Shown here one piece after another: positions 1-11,328 of a stretch of DNA of 64,000 nucleotides; position 1 is the stretch's first letter; each line of letters begins with the position of its first letter. Origin of the DNA: Neoceratodus forsteri (taxonomy: Eukaryota > Chordata > Ceratodontiformes > Ceratodontidae); NCBI GenBank assembly GCA_016271365.2, contig CM057456.1, positions 607,977,501 through 608,041,500 of the forward strand, written 5' to 3'. The notes under the pieces were generated by a model. That model was given only the letters and a program-made list of their open reading frames with translations. It was not told the DNA's origin and did not search any database. The translations under genes and the position numbers were made by a program.

Positions 1-2
1 GA

Positions 3-527
3 GCATACCGTCTACTTATAGAATTAGAGAAGTGCCCAGTAGTCAACTATAAACAATATTCAGCACAGAGACCCATGTCCACTCTCTTTCCGGATAGCCC
101 ATTTTTTCTCTCTATTAAAAGCAACCAACAATTGTATAAACCAGCCATAACCTTGTTTAAGAACCAACCCCTAGGGGTAAATAAAATCGCAACAATGGTA
201 AAAAACATGATAAAGTACTCCGGAACAGCAACCAGCAAGAAGCGAACTAATCACGCTGCCAGGAAACATCTGGTACAAAAATTAAATGATGCTGGAGTTG
301 CACACACAGAAATTATGCAAGTCACTGGACATAACAATATCACAAGCATCAATGATTATTGTAAAGTAAGTGAAGAACAAGCCAGAATCTCTACTATACT
401 AATCAATCAGCCAATTACAAACCTAGAAACCCACATGAACATAACAAACAGAACCATCAATATCAATAACCCAACAACTTCCTGGACTGCTACTTTAGAA
501 ATCCAACCTTTAATGCAAAGAATATAG
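3..527 (+). CDS. Tyrosine recombinase, C-terminal part (Crypton/Ngaro-like), cut by window edge
   Basis: The frame is open from base 3 and reads ELEKCPVVNYKQY before the first internal ATG at 75, so that ATG is not the true start and the gene begins outside the window. Counting from the ATG, catalytic landmarks of the tyrosine recombinase family are visible: HxxR at residues 60-63 (HAAR), a second His at 86 in TGHNN, and the nucleophile candidate Tyr95 in SINDY. The first catalytic Arg would lie upstream of the window. This family cuts and rejoins DNA through a 3'-phosphotyrosine and mobilises Crypton, DIRS and Ngaro elements. The frame stops at 525-527; one frame over, the reading continues for a few residues, so a late frameshift is possible. 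No reverse transcriptase that could be tied to it is seen, so Crypton versus DIRS/Ngaro is undecided. Confidence 0.75.
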   Translation, partial: AYRLLIELEKCPVVNYKQYSAQRPMSTLFPDSPFFLSIKSNQQLYKPAITLFKNQPLGVNKIATMVKNMIKYSGTATSKKRTNHAARKHLVQKLNDAGVAHTEIMQVTGHNNITSINDYCKVSEEQARISTILINQPITNLETHMNITNRTININNPTTSWTATLEIQPLMQRI

Positions 528-689
528 CTTATACAAATAGTCCCAGGTAAAAAAAAGTCCACAGATACAAAACATACAAAAAAACATGTTGCTAACATTT
601 ATCTCCTTCCACAGGTTTCAATCCAGACAATCACAGAACACCCCCCCAACACAAGCTCAAGAACCAACAACATTCATCAACATCACACC

Positions 690-1010
690 CTGACACCTCC
701 GCAGAAGGAAGGGGGTAGGCCGGGGCCTATCCTGCCAAAAATATTGCGTTTCTCCAAGAAAGAATGGATCTTGAGCTTGGCAAGGGCCAGGAATCAATTG
801 ATATGGCAGGGCCACCGAATTTACATCTTTAATGACTAATGAACTGCCCCAAAAATGCAAAACTATCACTGAGGCAAGGAAACTGCTGCAGAAACATCAA
901 GTGCAGCACTGCCTGACATACCCTATCAAATTGCAAACCCTCAGAAACGGCATCTACAGCTCCTTTGAATCGCCAGAAGAAACTCTGTAGTATATCAAGC
1001 AGCAGTGGCC
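690..1010 (+). pseudogene. L1-type LINE ORF1 fragment (RRM plus C-terminal domain), frameshifted
   Basis: Two frames together give the C-terminal half of an L1 ORF1 protein, a nucleic-acid-binding chaperone of the L1 ribonucleoprotein. The first part (about 695-830) reads RPGPILPKILRFSKKEW and ends in GHRIYIFND, like the RRM segment of L1 ORF1. After a stop and a one-base frame change the sequence continues (about 841-990) with ITEARKLLQKHQVQH and TYPIKLQTLRNG, then FESPEETL, matching the small C-terminal domain in which a YPAKL-like motif is typical. It is not translatable as it stands. The nearest ORF2 remnant starts 3.1 kb downstream, much farther than in an intact L1, so the two may belong to different copies or an insertion separates them. 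Confidence 0.65.
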
Positions 1011-4000
1011 AGCCAGAAACCACTGTCAAACCCTTCGATGCAAACAGGAAGCTACAACTCCTCTGAAACAGCACTCACAAACGGCAAGGAACCAACTGAA
1101 TCAGGACCAGCAGAACCGATTTGCCATACTAGCTGATGATCACCTAGGAGATGGCATGGAATGGTTTACTATGAAGAGCAAACATAAGCAACACAACCAA
1201 CAGAAGAACAGCCCACAGCAAAATAGAGTCGTATCCCAGAATAGACCCCCCCAGACAGTGCAGCAGAGCTTCCTGCAAGACTGGCTCTGAGTTGCTAGGT
1301 GAATCTGTCCCAAAGAAGCAGGGACAAGACCCGAACTTGGATCCGGAAGAATCTCGACAGGCGACACCTGTATTTGCCAGCCAGTAGCTACATGAAGAGG
1401 ATGGCCTGCTCCAAAAAGCGATCATTGACTCTTGGGCTGATGCCATCAGACAAGTCTACCCCGAGGGTTTGGTGTCTGATCCATCCTCACCAGAAGCCAC
1501 CATGACCTGGAGCACTCTGCCGAACTGCAGCCCGACAAGAGCGAAATTGAAAATCACTTGCACTCGCTCACAGGTTGACAAAGCTTACTGCAAACTCTTG
1601 GTCTGCTAAGGACTACCCAATGGACTAACACTCAAGATCAGTTGTTTTTCTAGGATCCTCATGGACTAGCTGTCAACCGTAAGTACTTGGACTACCCTAT
1701 CTAGTACCCCTCCCTAACATCCCCACATACCCCCTTCACCTCCTCTCCTCACCCCCCTATCTAGCCGCTCATGCGAAACTGACAGATTTCTATTACCTCA
1801 CAGCTTCCTCACCAAGGCACTCCAGACTCCCCCCACTGTTAAATCCCCTTTAGGTCTCCACCTGCACACCCCTTGCCAGACTCTTAACCTACAGTCGCAT
1901 TGACTGGGAACTGTGCAGCCTACCTCCCCAGTGCACTATCCTGCAATAAAGCACTCTCTCCATATTTGGGGCATTGGTAGATGCACCCCCCCATATTTTG
2001 GGTGCAGCTGCCCTCTTAAATCTGGTGTACCCCTTGAAGAGCTGGCCGCCCGCAGCAGTGGACACCAGCCATCCCACCCAGCAAGCAAAGTCTCACTGAT
2101 TTTTAGATGGCATTAGTTCACAAGACAAAGCTGGGCCATGGGGTAGAGCTCTGGTTAATGGAAAAAAATAGTCAACTTGCATGGGAAATTAGCGGGTTGA
2201 ATTAGCTGACAACAGCCAACCTGTGGCCAAACGGGGTTGTGAGAGCGCTGGGGTTGGTTTGTACTCCCTTGTGTATGTTGGGGATGTTGTTACAGTACAG
2301 TTGCTTGTCAAAACTGTGAACTTGGTCAGTGGTGAGCCTCTGGCATGATGATGGCCCCTTGTCAGGTGCTTCAGCCTCGCACCAGAAGCCTGCCATGCAG
2401 GTCCTCACAAGGTAACTAAGGAGAGCCTTTATTGTGGTTGTTTCTCGGAGAAGGCCCCGCTTTGGATTGAACCCACGAACTGGGGCTTAGGCAGCAAGCA
2501 GGAAGGTCCACAACAAATGGGTGATGACGCCCTTTCCCTAGCCACTCAGGAGCCCTCAGGGAAGGGGGGTGCCATGGATCACTTGGTCCCCCCCAGCAGG
2601 TAGAAACATCACAGGCCCGCAGTAAAAACCTTAACAGCATCCAGCACTCTGCTGGCTATGACAAAGGTAGATGGGTAGTGAGCTGCTCAGCAGTTGGTCC
2701 CAGGCTGACTCTGTACACAGTGGCTACATTGTATGCCTCTGCCTCAGTGCCTGCACACAGCTTCAGTGCCAGCCTGCACAATGGTCCAGAGAAGATAGCA
2801 GGAGACGTGCAGACACGATTTTGCGTGATGTGGCCCTCTTCCCCCCTGCTGTAGGGAACTGTGGGGATGCTTCAGGAAACAACCACCTTAGTAGCCAGGA
2901 TTGGGTATCAGTAGCCGAGAGGTAGGGGAAAGGTGACAGGATATATGTATCTCTCGGCAGAGAAGAAAGACACGGCTGCATATGAAGCCCCAATGGAAAC
3001 CGTGTGGTCCATGCTACCCTATCCATGCTGGGACTAGATAAACCTGGCACACCATGCTGCTATTCACTACCGTATCATGCCTCTGGCCACCTCAGCTGAG
3101 TACCTGAACCACTTCCAGAACCCCATGCGACAGCCCGGACAGACTGAGTGGGAAGGAACATCTCCTCCCCCTCTCCCTTGCCCTGTTTACTCAGAGGAGG
3201 AAGACACCTTCAAGACATGCAGCCAAAATGCCCCTACTCACGACAGTGATCGAAGAAGGGAGTTCACCTCCTCACCACCCTCCCATCTCCTTATTATGGA
3301 TAGACCCCCCCCCACTCTGGGGGTGGGGTGGAGCCAAACAGGGGGTGACATAGACTCCGACCAAGATGAAGCCTTCCACTCTACCCCTAACCCCCCCCTT
3401 GCCAGAACCCAATTTTCCCCAGACTGAGACATAACCACAGACTTGCCCTGGAACACTAGGAATAAGCTCAACCTTACCGATCTGGATTTCCTCTTTTAAG
3501 TTAAGCACAAGGCAATGGCGAGTTGTCCTCACCAACTGGGAAGGACTACCATCTTCACCATGTACACAGTTACTGGGGATAGTTTCGGGAGTTTTCACCC
3601 CACACTGGACACCTCAGCCACCAAAAATAATAAAACATTTTTCAAGTTCATGCATATGTATTGTGCACTGGATTATTTATGTATGTTGTTTGTTACTATT
3701 CATTATGCTAGTCCCATGAGTTCAAAGGGAATGTTTGGAATACCCCAACAGAGGGATGGCTACCCCCTCAGTTGGATAAGCACCATGTAGCAAAGCAGAC
3801 AGTTAAGGCAATAGAACAGAGTTTGACACACTCACTGAAGGGTGAGTTAAAATCCCTAGTTAAAGGACAGATGCCCAGGGCCAGCACACAGGGGATGACT
3901 GGCTCTCTGACACATAACAGAATCTACACCTGGCATGCCTGGCCCAACAGGATCGCACCAACTCAGATAGGTACAAGCCTGCGGAAATGCCTCCTCTCCA

Positions 4001-4120
4001 GGTGTAGGACCATAGGGACTAGAATAGGAATACAAATGAGTGGGTATGGGACCTCACACTTTTTTATGAGACCTGACAAATATCCTCCTGTTCACCACAC
4101 AACTCCAAATGGCTAGCTCA
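1011..4120. other. Unresolved stretch between L1 ORF1 and ORF2 remnants
   Basis: I recognise no intact gene. At 1011-1280 the plus strand has an open, Gln/Asn-rich run containing NRFAILADDHLGDG, which may be the tail of an ORF1-like protein. 1700-1760 is C-rich. An AATAAA lies near 1945. On the minus strand near 2465-2560 a weak tRNA-like promoter pair is visible (B-box-like GGGTTCAATCC), possibly a SINE head. An open frame at 3077-3427 is Pro/Ser-rich and matches nothing I know. The stretch probably holds one or more old insertions. Confidence 0.3.
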
Positions 4121-4129
4121 TGGGTTAAA

Positions 4130-4840
4130 TGGATGTCTTGATACGTGAAGGGGATTGAAACGCCAGTGAAAAGAAGGAAACTCCTAGATCACCTCCTGAA
4201 GGAAAGCACAGGAATAGCCTTCCTGAAAGAAACCCACCTAACTAAAGGGGAAAACCAAAAGCTTAAACAAGGGTGGGTAGCACAGATCTTCAATTCCTCC
4301 TTCTGCTCAAAAAGCAGAGGGGTAGCGATCCTTGTACATAAACAAATCACCTTCAAACCAATTCTAACAGAGTGACCCGGATGGGAGAGTTATAATAGTA
4401 CAAGGGGAACTATGGGGTGTGAATGTCACTTTGTGTAACGTATACGGGCCCAATGACCCAGATGCCTCTTTCTTCACGACCCTCACCCAATTGCTCCAAG
4501 AAACACAGAAAGGCCAGTTGGTGGTAGGGGGTGATATGAACATCACCATGAATGACTTATTGGGCAAAAGCCAAGCACCCCAGGGCCCACTAACTAGGGC
4601 CAGAGATGCCCTGAAAACGCTGGCACAAGAACTCAGTTTGGTGGACATTTGGCAGCTGGTCAACCCCACAGGGAGGGATTTCTCTTACTACTCACCCCTG
4701 CACAAAACACACTCTAGAATAGACCTGTGGCTCATGCCTGGAGCCTGGACCCTCCACCTAGAGGCTGGCATAGGTTCCATTTTAATCTCAGACCATGCTC
4801 CCATATCATTCTCCTGGCTACCCCTGCGGGACCCCAAGGG
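4130..4840 (+). pseudogene. L1 ORF2 endonuclease domain (broken)
   Basis: The domain nicks target DNA to prime reverse transcription. Motifs in order: TPVKRRKLLDHL, then AFLKETHLTKGEN (KETHL replaces the usual QETHL), GVAILVHK, a stop near 4375, VTLCNVYGPND, LVVGGDMNIT (the GDFN-type motif), HSRIDLWL and finally SDHAPISFSW, the conserved SDH catalytic motif. The SRIDxxL spacing is characteristic of the L1 clade rather than CR1 or L2. One in-frame stop and a frame change separate the N-terminal and main parts; the catalytic Asp/His positions themselves are retained. Confidence 0.85.
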
Positions 4841-5632
4841 AACTGGGGCAGATGGAGATTCAGTATATCTGTGCTGCAAGATCCCCAATTCTTTGCCAAA
4901 CTCAAAAGGGAGATTCAGGACTTCCTGATTAATAATAAACCAGGTGACACCGCAGCTGCCACTAGATGGGATGCCCTTAAGGCCTTAATCAGGGGTAGAT
5001 GCATCTGCCACTCCTCATATCCACATAAGCAAAGAGAAAGAATTTTGAGAGACTTGAAATCTGATTTGGCTACCCTAAAGAAGCAATTATGCTCCACCCT
5101 GAACCCATCAGACATGCTAAGAGCCTCAATTATAGGTCTGAGATATAAAAATAATATCTACCTAAAACTGAAGGCAGAATATGCCCTGTTCCACTTGAAA
5201 CAAACATTCTGGGAAGCTGGTGAAAAACCCAGCAGGCTTTTAGCATACCAACTTAAGAAACGGCAGGAACGCTCCAGAATACTGGCAGTAAAAAAGATGG
5301 AACTCTAACTAGAGGGGGAAGAAGAGATAAACACTGAATTCCTAAACATCCATACCTCCCTATATTCCTCTGAAACACACCCAGCCGAAGGAGTATCCAG
5401 AGGTTTCCTAACAGCCTCAATCTCCCAAGATTTACCCAGAATAAGTTGGAGTGGCTGGACAGACCTCTAAGCAAAGAAGAACTAGAGCAGGCCTTAACCT
5501 CCACAACTCCAGGGAAGGCCCCGGGGAGGGGCAACCTACAGCCAAATTCCTGGGGTCCTTCCAGGATGTCCCTCTGCCCCCACTAATGGATGTGCTGGAA
5601 GAAGTGACCACAACAGCAAACTCCCCCCATCA
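4841..5632 (+). pseudogene. L1 ORF2 linker between endonuclease and RT (broken)
   Basis: The stretch carries charged, helical-looking sequence such as RERILRDLKSDLATLKKQ and YQLKKRQERSRILAVKK, typical of the L1 region between endonuclease and reverse transcriptase. It ends in a stop at about 5308 and then continues in other frames. No catalytic motif is expected here. It is assigned by position and composition. Confidence 0.6.
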
Positions 5633-6260
5633 ATGAGATTAGCGCAGATCTCACTAATCCCTAAGCCAAGGAAGGAGCAGACCAACTGTGGAAGTTACCA
5701 GAAGATCTCACTGATCAACGCCAACTGTAAACTGTGGGCAAAAGCCTTGGCCACCAGATTGAAGGACATGATCATACCACTGGTGGATCATGTAGGCTTT
5801 GTCCCGGGACACAGGGGAACAGATAACACTAGGAGGCTGGTGAATCTCCTATGGCAAACAAGGAAGGCCTCCCCCCAGTCACTCTTGTCTTTCTGGATGC
5901 AGAGAAGGCATTTGATAGGGTGGAGTGGGGGTTCCTCCTGAAGTCACTAGAAGCTTTTAACATAGGCCCGGTTTTCAGAGAATGGGTACAAGTTCTCTAT
6001 TCAGTGGCCTCTGTAGAGGTGATCAGGAATGGACGAACATCTGTACACTTTCTACTGCACAGGAGCACCAGACAGGGTTGCCAGCTCTCCCCACTCCTCT
6101 ATATTGGGCTTATAACCACTACTACAGGCCATTAGAAGTTCCAAAAGCATGCAGGGGGTAAACATGGGGGAGAACACAAGGCACTAATGTATGCGGATGA
6201 CATCCTGCTCACCCTCAGGAACCCAGGAACATCTATCCTAGCCCAACCTCAAACTGATAG
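5633..6260 (+). pseudogene. L1 ORF2 reverse transcriptase domain (broken)
   Basis: Reverse transcriptase copies the element RNA at the nicked target. Visible blocks: ISLIPKPRKEQTNCGSY followed by ISLINANCKLWAKALATRL (fingers), VGFVPGHRGTDNTRRLVNLL, then after a frameshift VFLDAEKAFDRVEWGFL (catalytic Asp), TRQGCQLSPLLY, and after another break MYADDILLTL, with the YADD catalytic box at 6190-6201. Catalytic aspartates are present but frameshifts near 5850 and 6110-6180 prevent a single product. The blocks closely follow the L1 pattern. Confidence 0.9.
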
Positions 6261-6599
6261 ACACATATAGCTGACTTTCAGGGTACAAGTTAAACATAGC
6301 CAAATTCCAATTCATTGCTTCAAGCTCCTTAATTGGGACAGAACCAGATAACCCTTGGGGGCTGTTGCATGACCCACAAGACATTACATACCTGGGTCAA
6401 ATTCCACTAGAACCTACATCAGCTAGCAAAAGACAACTTATTACCCCTGCTGACATAACTGGATAAAGACATTAGGAGATGGGCACTGCTACACCTCTCC
6501 CACTGGGGCAGGGTGCAGGTTTTTAAGATGATGGCTGCCCCAAAATTTCAATATTTACTAGACAATCTCCCCCATAAGCTGGGCAAAACTCAGGCACTC

Positions 6600-7641
6600 C
6601 CTACCTAAAGGAGGCCTGAAACTCCCTGACTTTCAGTTCCGAATCATGGCTCATTCCATCCTCCAAATGGCAAGAACAGCCCCGGACACTGGGAACCTCC
6701 TCCCTCCATGGTGGGCGGAGTGTGAAGCCTTGGTTCTAGGCCAACCTCTGCTGTTGGCAGTGCAATCCCTCAGTAACCCCAAAGGCCAACATATATCACC
6801 CACCATTGCTGGAACAGTAGCAGTGTGGAAAGCCTACTGCAAAATAAGTCACTGGGATCTGAGCCGAGCCACAACCCAAACTTAACCATTGGGAATAAGC
6901 CAATGATAGATAAGATTTGGGTCAATAAGGGTCTAAACTATCTGGGGACCTGCAACACAGAGAACCACCTGCCATGCTGAGTTTCCAACAAGTGCAGGTT
7001 AAATATGACCTTCCTAAGCACCACTTTCGGAGATATCTCCAAGTAAAAGTAGTCCAAAGAGCTGGGCCTACACATCACAGCACAAATGTGGAACTCCTAC
7101 TGGACCTCAGTGAAAAACTCCATCAGAGATACCCAAAATAGGTTCATTCAATTCAAGATACTACACAGATGGCACAGAACTCCTCAACAGCTATTTGACA
7201 GGGGTCTCTCAGCTACAGATAAATGCTGGAGATGCCACACACATCCTCTGGGAATGCCCCCTCCTATCCCCTTTGTGGGACTCCATCCAAGACACTTTAG
7301 ACAATATACTGTCAATCCAAACATCCCTATCTGTGTTGTTGGTGATGTTAAACTATTACCTGCCACCGGCCACAGGACCGGGCCTACCATCCGGGGGAAA
7401 GAGATGGCTACTAGGAGCGCTGACCACAGCTAAAAGGATTATACTTAGGCACTGGAAAGACACACAGTCTCCTAACCCTAGGGAATGGATACAGAAACTG
7501 GGGATGCTTGCTAGCTATGAAAGAGTCCATCACATTATTCTAAACAGGCTACCCCTATACCAGGCCACTTGGGGAGGTTTCCTTACATCCCCCTTATGTA
7601 AACTACATAAAGCCAATGAAGCCCATGGGCCACCCGTTTAG
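6600..7641 (+). pseudogene. L1 ORF2 C-terminal region (broken)
   Basis: Downstream of the polymerase, plus-strand fragments include LKLPDFQF, TAPDTGNLLPPWW, RFIQFKILHRWHRTP and then DATHILWECPLLSPLWDSI, which corresponds to the Cys/His-bearing C-terminal segment of L1 ORF2. The region is split by several stops. The 3' UTR follows and ends in the A-rich tail near 8062. Confidence 0.7.
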
Positions 7642-8210
7642 GTTCAGAAAGGTGGTGTAAGGACAGGCTTGTCCACAGAGTATCCCTCACACCTAGGGAT
7701 GGCTTTCATCCATGTATCCCTACTAAGTACCCCACCGGGTCCTACAATGCACTAACTGTTCCTGGTAGCAATAAAATAAACCTAGGGCCTGACCTAAGAG
7801 GAGCCCAGGTTTCGCAGGATTTATCTGCATGCTACTGTTCTGTTGTGGGTTTCAAAAACCTGTAGTATGTAAAATCTACATTAGTAAAATATATGTCGGG
7901 CTTTGTACATTTGTCTTAGTCTGTTCATCTAAGGATATTTACCGAGAAAGGACTGTTTTACTTTTAATGTTGCCAATGGTATGTGTCATACTGGATTACC
8001 AATTGCCTGTCAAATTTCAAGTTTTTAAATAACAATAAAAAATATTAATTGCATCAAAAAAAAAGTACAATCCCAGAGCAACAAAAACTACACACGAATA
8101 CTACTAAAATCACCAAATACAACTAAAAAGAAGGGGAGGTATGGCATAAATGGAACATGCTACCCCCCAGTGAAAATATTGTCATGTTTGTTCCTGTGTT
8201 GATTGACCAA

Positions 8211-8245
8211 TGACATCACTCGTGGCTTTGCCACTTGTGATGTCA
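8211..8245. repeat. Short perfect-ended palindrome beside CR1 3' end
   Basis: Arms TGACATCAC and GTGATGTCA enclose a short spacer with the core GTGGCTTTGCCAC. The same core occurs in the middle of the MITE at 32.42-32.57 kb. It touches the 3' end of the CR1 copy, so the LINE may have inserted at its edge. Confidence 0.6.
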
Positions 8246-8617
8246 TCATAGAAACATAGACTTTGACAGCAGATATGGACCGCTTGGCCCACCTAGTCTG
8301 TCCATTTCTCTATCTACAGGATAATCTGCAGATCCTAGTTAACCAACAGCCTATTTCTTCCTACCCCCCCACAAGAATTGCCTTATATCTGTCCCATGCA
8401 TTCTTGAATTCGCCCAGTTTTAGACCCCACAACTTCCTCAGGAAGGCTGTTCCATGTGTCCACCACCCTCTCTGCAAAAAAATACTTCCTCACATTGCCC
8501 CTGAGCCATACCCCATGATCTGCAAATTGTGTCCCCTTGTTCTTGCACATCTCTTTTTCTGAAAGATGCTACCCTCTTGGACTTTGTTGATTCCACTGAG
8601 GTACTTAAAAGTTTCTA

Positions 8618-10095
8618 TCATGTCCCCCTCTCCCTCCTTTCCTCAAGGGTATACATATTAAGCTCCTTTAGTCTCTCCTCGTATGGCTTATCTTGCAGAC
8701 CCTGCACCATTTTAGTTGCCCTCCTCTGGACTGCCTCTTTCCTGTCTATGTCCTTGCGGAGATGGGGTCTCCAGAACTGGATGCAGTACTCCAGATGGGG
8801 TCTCACCAACTGTCTGTACAGAGGGATAACAACTTTCTGTTTTCTGCTGGTTATGCCTCTCCTGTACATCCAGTATCCCCCAACCCTCCCTACTGCCTTC
8901 TCACATTGTTTGCTAACCTTTAGGTCATCTGATATGATTACCCCCAGGTCCCTTTCCATTTTTGTTGTTGTTGCTACCCCAATGTATGTAATCTTCCCTG
9001 GGTTTTTGTTTCCCAGGTGCATTATTTTGCACTTCTTTGCATTGAATCCAAGCTGCCATACTTCTGACCATTCCTCCAACCTTGCCAAGTCCCTTCTCAT
9101 CCTTTCCACGCCTCATTGTGTATCAACCCTGTTGCAGATCTTTATGTCATCTGCAAAGAGGCAAACTTTTCCTTCCAGTCCCTCTGCAATGTCACTTATA
9201 AAGACATTAAAAATGACTGGACCCAGTACTGAACCCTGTGGTACCCCACTAGTAACCCCTCTTTCTTCAGAGTGGACTCCTTTTACAATTACTGTCTGTG
9301 TCCTGTTGTCCAGCCAATGTTTTACCCAGGCTACCACCCTGGGACTCACTCCCTGGTAGTTTATTTGATTATTAATCTTTTGTGTGGGACCGCGTCAAAT
9401 GCCTTGCTAAAGTCTAGGTAGGCCATGTCCATAGCCCCTCCCTGGTCTACTAGTTTGGTCACCCAGTCAAAGAAATCAATTAGATTTCTCTGACATGACC
9501 TTCCCGCTGTGAACCCATGCTGCCTTGGGTCCTGTGCCCCACTGGCCTCTAGGTACTCAACAATTCTTTCCTTCAGAAGAGATTCCATCACTTTCCCTAC
9601 CACAGAAGTCAAACTGACAGGTCTGTAGTTTCCTGCTTCTGTCTTTCTCCCACTTTTGTGAAGGGGAATCACATCCACCTTCCTCCAGTTCTCAGGTACC
9701 ACACCATCCTCCCATGATTTGATTGAAAAGGGTAGTCAGTGGTGTCACTAGTTCTCCCCTTAATTCTTTTAGAACTCTAGGGTGAATTCCATCAGGCCCC
9801 ATTGCTTTGTCCACCTTCAGTTTTAGGATTTTTTTCAGAACCCTTTCTTTTCTGAAAGGACTGGGATCGACCCCCCTATCCAGAGTGCTTCTGTAATTGG
9901 ATTGGGCACCTCCCCCTCTTCCTCTTTTGTGAATACTGAGCAGAAGTATTTGTTCAGTATCCCTGCTTTTTCACTGTCCCTCTCTGCCCAACCACCATCC
10001 ATTCTATTCAGCCTCACTATCCTTCCTTTTGTCTTTCTACACTCCCTGATGTACCTATTAAAGGTTTGATCCCCGTTCTTAACCATGTTGGCCAT
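8618..10095 (-). pseudogene. CR1 ORF2 reverse transcriptase and C-terminal domain (broken)
   Basis: Reading the minus strand: ILNKYFCSVFTKEEEGE (about 10000), then NWRKVDVIPLHKSGRK and NYRPVSLTSVVGKVMES (about 9690-9590), QHGFTAGRSCQRNLIDFF, AYLDFSKAFDAVPHKRL (catalytic Asp), GVPQGSVLGPVIFNVFI, CLFADDIKICN with the FADD box at 9146-9157, then the CR1 tail WQLGFNAKKCKIMHLG, DLGVIISDDLK, LVRPHLEYCIQFWRPH and RRATKMVQGL ending in MYTLEERRERGT. This C-terminal series is diagnostic for the CR1 clade. At least three frame changes (near 9110, 9355 and 9700-9835) make it non-functional. Catalytic aspartates are intact. Confidence 0.92.
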
Positions 10096-11280
10096 CTTTT
10101 CCTCAGTTTGGGCCTTTGCTATTCTGACTTCACTCCCTTTTCTTTCTACCTTAACTGGTACAGTTCTCTGTCCTGCTTCTTCTGTGTTTCCTTATACATC
10201 CTAAATGCTATCTTTTTCTCCCTAACCTTCCCCGCCACCTCTTTTGAGAACCATAGTGGCTTTTTCTTTCATTTTGATTTGTTTATTTGCTTCACACAAA
10301 GGCTTGTTGCCTCTGTGATGGTAGTTTTGATGTTTCCCGATTGTTGCTCCACACTTCCTTCTAGCATGTTTGCTAGTGCTTTTCTAAGGCACTCTCCCAT
10401 CTTGCCAAAGTCAGCCCTCCTGAAGTTTAGTACCCTCACTTTTGTGTGGCTTGACTCTGTAGCTGAATTTATCATGAACCACACTGTTTGGTGGTCACTT
10501 GTTCCCAGATGGCCACCCACTTCTAGATCTGAGATCCTCTCACTGTCCCCATTTGAGAGTATGAGGTCTCAGATTGCTCCCTCATGAGTGGGTTCCAAAA
10601 CTAGCTGTCTGAGGCATGCCACCTGTAGGGCACCGAGAATGGCCCTTCTCTTGGATGTGACTGCAGCAAAGGTGCTTCAGTTAACATCTGGCATATTCCG
10701 GTCCCCCATCAACGGTATCTCCCCTTTCTCTGCCATCCTAAGGATGCCTTCTATCATATCCTTATCCATTCCCTCCCCCTGACGTCGGGATCTGTATACA
10801 ACCCCTGTGCAGATTGTGGTGCCATTTCCAGTCTCTACGGTGACCCACAGTCCTCCTCTCCTCCCTGTTTACTCTTTTGTTCAGTTGCTTTTATCCTTTC
10901 CCTTACATAGAGAGCTACTCCTCTCCCTCTTCTCCCCTCCCTGTCTCTCCTGTAGGTTGTATACCCTGGTATGTTAACATCCTAGTCATGGTTCTCTGTT
11001 TACCATGTTTCTGTGACTGCTACGATATCCAGGCATCCCTATTCCATCAAGGCCACCAGTTCAGGGAGCTTGTTGCCCAGACTATGGGCATTGGTACTCA
11101 TTACCTTCCATTTCTTGAAGGCCTTACACCTTTTTGCCCCATCCCTGTCCTTATTGCCTTTGTCATTTTCTCCATTTACCTCTGCCCTTCTCCCTATCGA
11201 CATCTCTATCCTGGTGTTTACCTCACTTACTACCTTGATTTTTTTGGGGGGGGCTAGGTTTCCATGCTCTCCTTTCCAGT
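10096..11280 (-). pseudogene. CR1 ORF2 endonuclease and linker (broken)
   Basis: Minus-strand frames contain GDRNMPDVN (the GDFNxPDxNW motif), RRAILGALQVACLRQLVLEP, DLILSNGDSERISDLEVG and GHLGTSDHQTVWF with the conserved SDH motif near 10500, as in the CR1 apurinic endonuclease. The linker continues with VLNFRRADFGKMGECLRKAL and MVKNGDQTFNRYIRECRKTK. Stops interrupt the domain, one of them replacing the conserved Trp after DVN. Confidence 0.8.
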
Positions 11281-11296
11281 ACCTCCCCCCTTGGCT

Positions 11297-11328
11297 GGTT
11301 TAAATGCTTGCCAATGAGCATTTAAACC
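11297..11328. repeat. Perfect 12-bp inverted repeat at CR1 ORF1/ORF2 junction
   Basis: Arms GGTTTAAATGCT (11297-11308) and AGCATTTAAACC (11317-11328) enclose an 8-base loop. It lies where ORF1 ends and ORF2 should begin. Confidence 0.8.

Larger units (their letters stand above)
4125..8062 (+). mobile_element. L1-type LINE, ORF2 plus 3' end, decayed
   Basis: This is the ORF2 half of an L1-like non-LTR retrotransposon on the plus strand. The order is normal: apurinic endonuclease (about 4125-4840), linker, reverse transcriptase (about 5630-6260), C-terminal region (to about 7640), 3' UTR, then an A-rich tail at about 8030-8062. Several stop codons and frameshifts break the frame. The 5' part, including a clear ORF1 directly upstream, is missing. 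I could not identify a target-site duplication. Confidence 0.85.

Noticed and set aside
545..615. Possible intron after the recombinase frame (CAGGTAAAAA ... TCTCCTTCCACAG)
   Set aside because: The coding frame stops 20 bases before the donor-like site and no convincing downstream exon was found.
2465..2560. tRNA gene or SINE head on the minus strand
   Set aside because: The B-box-like word is good but the A-box is poor and no tail or duplication was seen; kept only as a remark.
3077..3427. Pro/Ser-rich open frame of 116 codons as a host gene
   Set aside because: No domain, no splice context and low-complexity composition; the region is full of transposon remnants.
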